Positions 56,715 through 64,000 of a stretch of DNA of 64,000 bases are shown in pieces; the first letter of the stretch is position 1; every line of letters starts with the position of its first letter. Source of the stretch: Pigmentibacter ruber (lineage in GTDB: Bacteria > Bdellovibrionota_B > Oligoflexia > Silvanigrellales > Silvanigrellaceae); assembly GCF_009792895.1 (NCBI RefSeq), contig NZ_WSSC01000005.1:124001-188000 (forward strand). Direction: 5' to 3'. The notes under the pieces are model-generated. The model saw nothing but the letters and a program-made list of their open reading frames with translations, was not told the DNA's origin and searched no databases. The position numbers and the translations under genes were made by a program.

Positions 56715-58191
56715 ATGTATTTTTACCTTTTCAAATATTTACCAATTGTTCTTGCCTTGAGTGCTAATACTCTAGATATAGATTATTTTTTATTCATGTA
56801 ATGATACCAAACGAATTGATGTTCCTGTAGAATTAGACGATTTTAGAGGTAAAACTAAAGTTTTTGCCTTTGCGAGTGAGCGAAATTGTTCTCAGATTGG
56901 TATATAGACAACGCCATTCACCTTTCTTCCATTCTCCATTACAAACTAATGTATTGCCAATATTAAAATTATGCTATAGGTGTGCTTTCACTTGAATTCT
57001 ATCTCTAATTCTTCAAACAACTACAAAAGAATGTTACTCTATTCTCACTAAAACTGTTTTTGCAACAGAACCTATCAATCATTTAAAATTAAATGTCTCA
57101 TTTCAGTACAAAGTGGATGATGTATTTAGATGAAGAAAAATATATATCTCAAGTTACCATTCCTGGCTCTCATGATAGTGCTGCCTTTTTTAAAAAAAGG
57201 TATTTTTGTTAAATGGATTACTATCAAAATCTATTCAAACGCAAATTGACATAATTAATTATGAAGAATTAAAAATTAAAAATCTAACAGAATTAAGCGA
57301 AAATAAAAAAATGTCGTTATTGAAAAGAAACTTTGAATTACAACTTCGAATTGGAATTAGATATTTTAATATTCGAATAGATTTTCCTACAAATGTTGAA
57401 CCAACATTGACTCATGGAGCGTTTGATCTCTGAGGTTATTCAGATTTTTAAGGAATTTTTAAATGAATTTATATCTTTAAAATCGATAATCCTCTAGGTT
57501 TTAAAACGAAAGATAACCCATCAGTATTTGCTAAAAAATTTAGCGATTATAATCATCCTTTAGGTTGGGTCGAAGATAATGCTCAAAAAATCCTTAATGG
57601 AATATAAGAATATTTAACATTTGCAAATAATGCTTTAAAAGCTAATAATCATTTTATATTACTTCGACTAATGGAACAGGTGCTATAAATTTTAGTAAGA
57701 CTTCTTTACAATTTGCTGAACAGCTTCCTCTATTGATTCATATTTATTTAACATCAATCCAAGATGAAGAAGGACCCTATGGTATTGTAGTATTTGATTT
57801 TGTTTTAGGAAAATTATTTTCCAATGAGATTACAACATTATTAATTAATTCAAATTTTAATAATAAAAAAGCTAGCAAAAGAAAATTACTTTTAGATGAA
57901 GATTATCAGGAAAATGAAAATCCACTGAAAAGGAAAAAATCCTCAGATGAGGATATTTTAGGAAAAAGTATTAAAACCTCACAAATCAGAGTAAATTATA
58001 TCCAGAATATAAGATCTTTACCAATATTAAAAGAAAATAATTCAATACCCATGTTTGAACGCTCTATTTCAACAGGAAGCGATGAAGGTAGATTATATCG
58101 AAGTAAAAGTTATATTGAAAATATAACTCAAGTATCAAATTATACTGAAAAAATTGATATTTCTATTTTTCAAAAGGAGCACGATATTTAA
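56715..58191 (+). pseudogene. decayed phosphatidylinositol-specific phospholipase C with basic C-terminal extension
   Basis: An ATG at 56715 (AAGGAAA upstream) starts a signal-peptide-like MYFYLFKYLPIVLALS, but stops and shifts follow. From 57093 come pieces of a PI-PLC X-type enzyme in changing frames: VTIPGSHDSAAFF with the catalytic His region, QLRIGIRYFNIRIDF then LTHGAF, EVIQIFKEFL, GWVEDNAQKILNGI, and GAINFSKTS ... GIVVFDFVLG. These follow the normal order of the family, so one ancestral gene has at least four disabling changes. The last frame (57733-58191) adds about 115 residues with SKRKLLLD and NPLKRKKSSDED, reminiscent of a nuclear-localisation signal. Probably an abandoned host-directed enzyme. 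Confidence 0.7.
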
Positions 58192-58413
58192 ATATTTTTT
58201 CCTTTAATATATTAATAGAACCACAAAAAGTAATATTTTTATCCGTCGTACTAAATGTTTTTGTAAGAAATAGATTATCATTTTTATAAATTTTAAGCTT
58301 AAAATAAAGTTCTATTGCAAAATAAAGTTACTTTACTCGCACTATTTTATTACTAGCAGTAAAATAAAATTCTGCGATTCATATTTATTGAAAAAAAAAG
58401 AAGCCAAGTTTAA

Positions 58414-59397
58414 CTAATCAACAAAAGTCGTTTCGTCTAATATTTCTTTCGGCAGGTTAATGTTTTTAGCTTTAACTTCAGCTTTACTAAAAATAAATTT
58501 TCCTTCTTGTAAAAACAATGGATATATTGAATTAGGTAATTTTTTTGGATCATTTAGCAATTGTAAAGCAATTTCTGCAGCAGCTTTTCCTTGACCAGCA
58601 CCAGTAAGCACCAAACCTCCAATAGCTTTTTCTTTTCCAACTGCAAAATCCCAAAATGCAAAAATTGGTTTTTTCGAGTTTTTTTCCGACCATTTAATTA
58701 ATTGTTCATGATCAACATATTTTTTGTTTTCAAAAACTGAGTAATAAATACCAATTATTATTGCATCATATTCGTTATTAACTTTATTAATAATTTTTTT
58801 CCATTCACTATATTGATCAATAAGTGCAATATCATATGTAATATCTGATATTGAAATAGATTTTTGATTATTAAAGAAATCTTTATCTATAATTTGAGAT
58901 GTTCTTGATTTATCAAATAATATTAGCATTTTTTTTGCATTGGGTAATATTTTTTTTATATAAGCGGCTGATCTTTTTATCAACGGTCTTTCAAGCACTC
59001 CTGTGACAAATTTAGGTTCTTGGGAAAAGTAAATTCTTGGATTATCATTTATTCCTAAATAAACAGTTCTTATTTGATGTTGTTCTAAAGGGGGACCAAC
59101 ATATTTCAAAGCAGGATCGTCACCAACAATAACTAAAGTAGGCTTAATTTTTTCTATTAATGCCCAAGCTTTGTTTCCCATAGATTCGTGTTCTGTTGGT
59201 GGAAGTACTTTAGTATTCATTTCAAAAAAAGTTAACTTGTACTCTTTTCCTAAAATTTTCTTTATCTCATTTGCATAGTCAACATCCCATTTTATATTTT
59301 GTGAATAACTTTCCACGATAACAATATCTTTATCACCAGCATAAGCTTTTATATTAATGAAGAAGAGAAAAAAAAGAATAAATAAAAATTTACGCAT
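58414..59397 (-). CDS. ABC-type substrate-binding protein (ABC_sub_bind family)
   Basis: 327 residues with a signal peptide (MRKFLFILFFLFFINIKAYAG). The core resembles the ABC_sub_bind family: ESYSQNIKWDVDYANEIKKIL, PTLVIVGDDPALKYVGPPL, TVYLGINDNP, GVLERPLIKRSAAYIKKILPNAKKMLILFD, GLVLTGAGQGKAAAEIALQLL. Ligands of this family are poorly known. It starts 2 nt after the GH15 stop, so it is in the glucan operon, but no transporter permease is present; some members are linked to two-component sensors instead. Confidence 0.8.
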   Translation of the reverse strand: MRKFLFILFFLFFINIKAYAGDKDIVIVESYSQNIKWDVDYANEIKKILGKEYKLTFFEMNTKVLPPTEHESMGNKAWALIEKIKPTLVIVGDDPALKYVGPPLEQHQIRTVYLGINDNPRIYFSQEPKFVTGVLERPLIKRSAAYIKKILPNAKKMLILFDKSRTSQIIDKDFFNNQKSISISDITYDIALIDQYSEWKKIINKVNNEYDAIIIGIYYSVFENKKYVDHEQLIKWSEKNSKKPIFAFWDFAVGKEKAIGGLVLTGAGQGKAAAEIALQLLNDPKKLPNSIYPLFLQEGKFIFSKAEVKAKNINLPKEILDETTFVD

Positions 59398-59399
59398 TC

Positions 59400-61283
59400 T
59401 TAATCCTTAATTAAGTTAAAAGTTTCATTTGCCCATAAATAAAAAGCATGACTCCATGCTAAGGGAACTATCCAAATAGGTTTACCTGTTATTGAATCAA
59501 CTTGCTCTGGAAAAAAACCAGCTTCATTACAAAGTGCTATTGATTTTTTAAATATTTCTTCTGCTAATTCTTGCATAGAAGGCTGAAGTTTAGTTAATTC
59601 AGAAGCAGCAAGAGACATCCAAAAACCAGCTAAAACCCAACTATTGCCCCCCATATAATGATCATTTTCATATCTTAAGGTACCAGCTTTAGTAGTTAGT
59701 TTATCATAACAAAATTCGAAAATAGAAAATTTTATGTCATCTTCAATAGGAAAATCATGAAACGGAAATATACAAGATAACAAAGATATATCAGCCTGTA
59801 GATCTCTGTTGTTATGAGGATCTACAGTACGGGCAAACCTTTTTTGTTTAGAGACATAGAGATAGTGGTAACAAAAGTTTTTACATATTTTTAAAGATTG
59901 TTGAATTTGTTCTGCGAGTTCAGGGAGTAATAAAGTAGATCTGGCTAAGGCGGAATATGCTGCTGTGTGAGCATAAAAATGTAAGCCATAACATTCTTCC
60001 CACAAATCAAAGCTATTTTGTAAAGAACCTTTTTCGGAAAAATCATGAATTAATTTTTGAGTTCCTTTTTTAACTAATTCATGAAGTTGTGAATTATTTT
60101 CATATTTCAAATATTCTAAAGCAGCACATATTACAAGACCTAATTGATCAGCTTGCAACTCACACCAGCTAGGAGCTTTGTTTCCTTGGATATCATATCT
60201 TTGAAAATAGTCAGAATGATGATTTTGTATTTTTGCTAAAAATAAAAGAATATTTTTTGCTAATTCAAATTGTTTACACTTAATTAAAGATAACGCACAA
60301 AAAGCAGCATCCCTTGGCCATACAAATCCATAGCCACCGCTATGTTTAAAATCGGGATCACATTCTGGAGCTGCAATAATGCCACCGCTAATATGATCTG
60401 TTAATGATTTCAGGACATAAATAGAAATTGATTTAAGATAACTTCTTTTATCATTAAAGCTAAAATTTTTTAATTTTATATCAGTATTTCTTTTTAGCTT
60501 TTCAATAGTTTCGTTAACTTCTTTTTCTAAAGCATTATTATCGAAGTATAAGGAAAGTTTATATTCTAATTCTTCTTGGTTTTTCCCAAATCCATAAAAA
60601 ATTGTTACTTTTCCTTCAAAAAAATTATCGTTTAATTTTGTAAAAATAAATGGTTGTGTACAAGCTGTTGCATAGACATTTCCCATTTCAATTCGGCGAA
60701 ACTTATTGGGCTCTTGTAAGAAATGTTCTACAATTTCACCGAGTGTTGAAAAAGCACTACTTTGAATAGCTCTGACTGCTTGGAAGTGCGAATAAAAAGA
60801 ACCATTGCAAGCACCTATTCCAACCCAAATATCTTTTGAATAGGCAAAAATCATATCTTCGCCTGTTTCTGTATACACCGATTGAAATCTTTTTTCTGAA
60901 CAAATATTCCAAGAAGAAAGTAACCATAAATTAATTTTTGAACTACTCAACTCTTTTGGTACTATCAATTCCCATTTTTCAACAACAGATTCGTGCATAG
61001 CTAAAGTTTTTTTCTTAACTATTGCACCAAAAAATTTTGGATGTTTAACTTCCCAACTAGAAATGATAACTTTTTCATTTGGACAAAATTGAATTTGGAG
61101 CTGATCTCTTGCTGGATCTAGCCAAATACTTTCACCATTAATAGCAAATCCACAAATTGCAAATTCTAGATGAGAGTGTCTACTATCTTTAAATGGCCAA
61201 AAAAGACCTTTTAATTGGCCGTCTTCTCCAAGACAGGCAAGAAGTTTTTCTGAGGCTGTGATACTGGAGTAGTTTTCTCGCAT
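59400..61283 (-). CDS. glycoside hydrolase family 15 (glucoamylase-like)
   Basis: 627 residues. An N-terminal beta-sandwich (about 1-270; LKGLFWPFKDSRHSHLEF at the start) precedes an alpha/alpha barrel with FVWPRDAAFCALSL, WCELQADQLGLV, SFDLWEECYGLHFYAHTAAYSAL, whose WEE glutamate fits the GH15 acid, and TLRYENDHYMGGNSWVLAGFW. No signal peptide, so it likely works on internal alpha-glucan, releasing glucose from chain ends. Its start overlaps the GH57 gene by 73 nt, with a GGGAGAG about 8 nt upstream. Confidence 0.88.
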   Translation of the reverse strand: MRENYSSITASEKLLACLGEDGQLKGLFWPFKDSRHSHLEFAICGFAINGESIWLDPARDQLQIQFCPNEKVIISSWEVKHPKFFGAIVKKKTLAMHESVVEKWELIVPKELSSSKINLWLLSSWNICSEKRFQSVYTETGEDMIFAYSKDIWVGIGACNGSFYSHFQAVRAIQSSAFSTLGEIVEHFLQEPNKFRRIEMGNVYATACTQPFIFTKLNDNFFEGKVTIFYGFGKNQEELEYKLSLYFDNNALEKEVNETIEKLKRNTDIKLKNFSFNDKRSYLKSISIYVLKSLTDHISGGIIAAPECDPDFKHSGGYGFVWPRDAAFCALSLIKCKQFELAKNILLFLAKIQNHHSDYFQRYDIQGNKAPSWCELQADQLGLVICAALEYLKYENNSQLHELVKKGTQKLIHDFSEKGSLQNSFDLWEECYGLHFYAHTAAYSALARSTLLLPELAEQIQQSLKICKNFCYHYLYVSKQKRFARTVDPHNNRDLQADISLLSCIFPFHDFPIEDDIKFSIFEFCYDKLTTKAGTLRYENDHYMGGNSWVLAGFWMSLAASELTKLQPSMQELAEEIFKKSIALCNEAGFFPEQVDSITGKPIWIVPLAWSHAFYLWANETFNLIKD

Positions 61284-62536
61284 ACAGTAATCTCTCCCGC
61301 ATCATTTCGCTGTTTATTTCTTTCAAAGCTTTTCGTATTGGATTGGAAAAGTTTGTTACATTTGCATTCTAAATCTTCTAATATATTTACATAATCAAGG
61401 TAGGCTTCATATGGACTGTCAAAAGGACTGAAGTATTTATGAACATCTCCATCATTCGACCATTTGATACACATGTAATAGAAGTGATCGCTTGTTAAAA
61501 GTTTTCTCCATTCTTCCAAAATTTGGGAATCATTAAGCCTATAAACAAGTGTTTTAAGTTTATAAGCTTTCTGAATTGCATCTTCTTGTATTCTGTTACC
61601 TAACCAAGCTGAAATATCTCTTTCTGTATCAGCCCAACTTAAAGGTCTATCAACACTCATAGGTGCTCTTGATTGAAATTTAGCAGAAACCTCAGAAACA
61701 GTTAAAAATTCAAATCTTTTATCCTGAGTCATATTTGAAATAAAGTGTTCTAAAAATTCAAATATTCCAGTTTCTGCCCATTGATGTTCACCAAATGTTT
61801 CATAATCCATAAATAAACCAACAAATTCATGACTACCATCAAGTAATTTTTCAAACCAATTTTTATATTTTTCAGATGTCAAAGGCCACTCAGCCCAAGC
61901 TCTATTAGAAAATCGAAAAGCAAGATCGTCAGAAAGTTTGTAACTTTTTGGGAGTAATTTTAAATTATGATTTTCTGGGTGATGAAAAACATGGTGCGGC
62001 CCCCAGCCAGCAGGAATAAATGGATCCCAACCTTCTAATAGACAAGTATTAAAACCAGAATTAGATACTAAATCTCCAATTCTATTGGAATAAATTAATT
62101 CTGTATTTCTAAAAGTAGTTGGTACTTTAGAAAATAGTTCAAATATTTTTTGTTTTTGTTTGTCTATTTGAGCATAAAATTCTTCTTCATCATATAATGA
62201 AGCTAAACTATGATGTGAAGTTTCGCAAATAATTTCAGTATTAGGTAGGCTTAAAATATCCTGATATAATTCAAGTAGTTTTTTATCATATAACTCACAT
62301 TGTTCAAGAAATGTTCCTGACATAGAAAATGAAATTTTAAAATTTTCAGGAAAGTTTTTTAATAAAGAAGCAAATAATAATCCAGCAGGCCAATAGCATT
62401 TTTTTGCAACTTTATGAAAAATTTGTTCATTTGATTCAGAATTAAAATATGCTTTGTGTTTATTAATTTCTTTTATTCTGTAATGATTTATTCTAAAAGG
62501 CTGATGTATTTCAAAATAAAAGCAAATTGCAACCAT
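61211..62536 (-). CDS. glycoside hydrolase family 57 (alpha-amylase/branching type)
   Basis: 441 residues. Conserved GH57 regions: ICFYFEIHQPFR at the start, SFSMSGTFLEQ, CETSHHSLASLY, FRNTELIYSN with nucleophile Glu146, GWGPHHVFH, and LFMDYETFGEHQW with acid/base Asp244. The C-terminal 60 residues are a low-complexity tail whose coding region overlaps GH15. GH57 enzymes cut or transfer alpha-1,4/1,6-glucan chains; with GH15 and the GT4 gene upstream it fits glycogen-like storage metabolism. No signal peptide. Confidence 0.9.
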   Translation of the reverse strand: MVAICFYFEIHQPFRINHYRIKEINKHKAYFNSESNEQIFHKVAKKCYWPAGLLFASLLKNFPENFKISFSMSGTFLEQCELYDKKLLELYQDILSLPNTEIICETSHHSLASLYDEEEFYAQIDKQKQKIFELFSKVPTTFRNTELIYSNRIGDLVSNSGFNTCLLEGWDPFIPAGWGPHHVFHHPENHNLKLLPKSYKLSDDLAFRFSNRAWAEWPLTSEKYKNWFEKLLDGSHEFVGLFMDYETFGEHQWAETGIFEFLEHFISNMTQDKRFEFLTVSEVSAKFQSRAPMSVDRPLSWADTERDISAWLGNRIQEDAIQKAYKLKTLVYRLNDSQILEEWRKLLTSDHFYYMCIKWSNDGDVHKYFSPFDSPYEAYLDYVNILEDLECKCNKLFQSNTKSFERNKQRNDAGEITVCEKTTPVSQPQKNFLPVLEKTAN

Positions 62537-62548
62537 TTAATATTCCTT

Positions 62549-63967
62549 TCAATTAATTTCTTTATAAGCTTCAAGCAATATTTTTGCAGAATTTAACCAA
62601 GTTCTATTATCTAGGTCTTTTAACGAATTTTCTATCATTTCAGATCTAACAGGTTGGTACTTTAGTAAACTAATTATTCTATCAGCAATTAAATCAGTAT
62701 CCCAAAAATCAACTTTTAAAGCATGATTTAATACCTCTGAAACACCAGATTGTTTTGATATGACTACTGGAATATTTTGAGCAATTGCTTCAAGAGCGAC
62801 TATTCCAAATGGCTCTGAAACACTTGGCATAATAAAAATATCTGAATCTTGGAGGGTTTTTTGAACACCTTGTGCATTTAAGAAACCTTCAAACTGAAAA
62901 TGTTTATCTATGCCTAACTCCCAAGTTAGTTGTTTCATTGCTGGCAATAAGTCTCCAGTTCCTACTACTTTAAATATGACATTGGGATTGTGTTTTAAGA
63001 CTTTTTCTGCAGCAAATACAAAGTAAGAAGGGCCTTTTTGAAAAGTAATTCTTCCAACAAAAGTAACTACAGATAATTTTGTATTTGGCTTTAAATGCAA
63101 GTTTTGTTCAGAAAAATTTACTAAACTAAGATGTTGACTATTACTCGCGTTATAAACTACCTTAATCTTATTTGCAGGAGTTTGAAATTTATCAACTATT
63201 AAATTTTTAGTAAATTCTGAAACTGTAATTACTAAATCAGATAATTGAATGCCAGTTTGTTCTATTTGTAAAATTTCTTTGTTATTTTCAACTTCACCTG
63301 AGCGATCTAATTCAGTTGAATGAATATGGACGACAAGAGGAATATTATATATTTCTTTGATCATTTTTGCAGCAGTAAATGACATCCAGTCATGTGCATG
63401 TATGACTTGATAATCAGGATCATTTTCTAAAATATTAATTGCAAGTATACCTAAAATATAACATTTTTCATTTATGGTACAATTAGCAGAAAAGTTAAAT
63501 GTATTTTTTTCGTTGTTGAAATTGTGGCTAGATTTTCTTGACTTTATTTCTTGAATATAATTCTGGTACTCACTTAGTTTAATTTTTATTATGTTTTTTT
63601 CTTTTGTTGTAAGCTCTTTTTTGTTTATTGCGTAATTATAGTGTGAATTAAGGGTCTCAATAGATTTTTTTTCTATAATTTCTGATATTTCTTTGTATGT
63701 TTCATTAAGAGAATTTTCTAAATTTATTTGTTGTTCTATTTGGGAATAGTTTATATTATTAAATTCATCTTTTTTTTCAATATCAAAAGGGTTTTCTGGA
63801 CTAACTATTGTTAGATTTTTTGTATGCAACTGATATGGATAATTTGGTAACACTAAAGTTACTTTATGCCCCATTGATATGAGTGCTTTAATTAAACCTT
63901 CAGTTGCAGTTCCTAAACCACCAGAAATTACGGGAGGATATTCCCAACCTAACATTAATATTTTCAT
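62549..63967 (-). CDS. GT4 family glycosyltransferase (glycogen-synthase-like)
   Basis: 472 residues. MLGWEYPPVISGGLGTATEGLIKAL is the acceptor-domain start seen in GT4 glucan synthases clustered with GH57. HAHDWMSFTAAKMI and VHIHSTELDRSG follow, and VGRITFQKGPSYFV and PSVSEPFGIVALEAIAQ carry the nucleotide-sugar site with the two-glutamate motif. A stretch of about 100 residues (68-165), rich in Asn, Glu and Lys, is inserted between the first strand and HAHDW. GGTGA lies before the ATG. Donor (UDP- or ADP-glucose) cannot be told. First gene of the glucan operon in this window. Confidence 0.88.
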   Translation of the reverse strand: MKILMLGWEYPPVISGGLGTATEGLIKALISMGHKVTLVLPNYPYQLHTKNLTIVSPENPFDIEKKDEFNNINYSQIEQQINLENSLNETYKEISEIIEKKSIETLNSHYNYAINKKELTTKEKNIIKIKLSEYQNYIQEIKSRKSSHNFNNEKNTFNFSANCTINEKCYILGILAINILENDPDYQVIHAHDWMSFTAAKMIKEIYNIPLVVHIHSTELDRSGEVENNKEILQIEQTGIQLSDLVITVSEFTKNLIVDKFQTPANKIKVVYNASNSQHLSLVNFSEQNLHLKPNTKLSVVTFVGRITFQKGPSYFVFAAEKVLKHNPNVIFKVVGTGDLLPAMKQLTWELGIDKHFQFEGFLNAQGVQKTLQDSDIFIMPSVSEPFGIVALEAIAQNIPVVISKQSGVSEVLNHALKVDFWDTDLIADRIISLLKYQPVRSEMIENSLKDLDNRTWLNSAKILLEAYKEIN

Positions 63968-64000
63968 AATTCACCACTAATTTTGTCTAAATAAGATATT

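Overview
The window comes from an AT-rich (clearly low-GC) Gram-negative bacterium. Outer-membrane-type barrels, TatC, ZnuABC, lipoproteins and a CcsA/HemX-like cytochrome assembly protein all point to a diderm. The low GC, the DUF3015 protein, the RHS toxin-like gene, the chemosensory set with a di-iron protein, and the glycosyltransferase/GH57/GH15 cluster together suggest a member of the Bdellovibrionota (Oligoflexia, perhaps Silvanigrellales). That placement is inference; no rRNA or other phylogenetic anchor is present. No tRNA, rRNA, CRISPR array or intact insertion sequence was seen. Layout: 1-8153 carries a divergent partial gene, then a haem block (ccsA/hemX-like, an inserted asparaginase, hemA, hemC, hemD), an unknown gene behind a possible leader ORF and hairpin, a BolA/monothiol-glutaredoxin iron-sulfur pair, and an SRPBCC-SDR fusion. 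8499-15722 is a two-gene secreted cassette: a protein ending in hemopexin-like repeats, and a 1761-residue RHS/YD-repeat protein whose core resembles TcC toxins and whose C-terminal tip is unrecognised. 15791-27840 is all minus strand: a porin-like barrel, and a long run ending in lysS, polA and tatC that begins with a zinc supercluster (ZrgA-like DUF2796, ABC ATPase, FtsX-type permease, ZnuA, ZnuC, ZnuB). A Fur/Zur regulator lies divergent from it, with a perfect 17-bp palindrome between them. 27964-38532 holds the regulator, an MnmC-like methyltransferase, a DUF3015 protein, IHF/HU, a dipeptide epimerase, an outer-membrane barrel, a large alpha/beta-hydrolase-like lipoprotein, an Rpn-type remnant, a secreted orphan and an AhpD-like protein. 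The most interesting region is 38533-44987. A minus-strand globin-PAS-HPt protein faces a plus-strand operon of a degenerate MCP-like helical protein, an ODP-type di-iron metallo-beta-lactamase protein, a roughly 120-residue soluble MCP signalling tip, CheA without an obvious P2 domain, CheW and CheV. No transmembrane receptor, CheR, CheB or stand-alone CheY is present. The set reads as a compact cytoplasmic oxygen/redox chemosensory system with two independent candidate O2 sensors. 44991-51510 is thiamine biosynthesis: thiC-thiO-thiS-thiG-thiE-thiF on the minus strand behind a TPP riboswitch, and thiD divergent. The remainder holds an ETHE1-like persulfide dioxygenase, an EreA/ChaN/TraB-like protein, mnmG, a solute-binding protein, a decayed PI-PLC pseudogene with a basic C-terminal extension, another substrate-binding protein, and an alpha-glucan cluster (GH15, GH57, GT4) that runs to the window edge.
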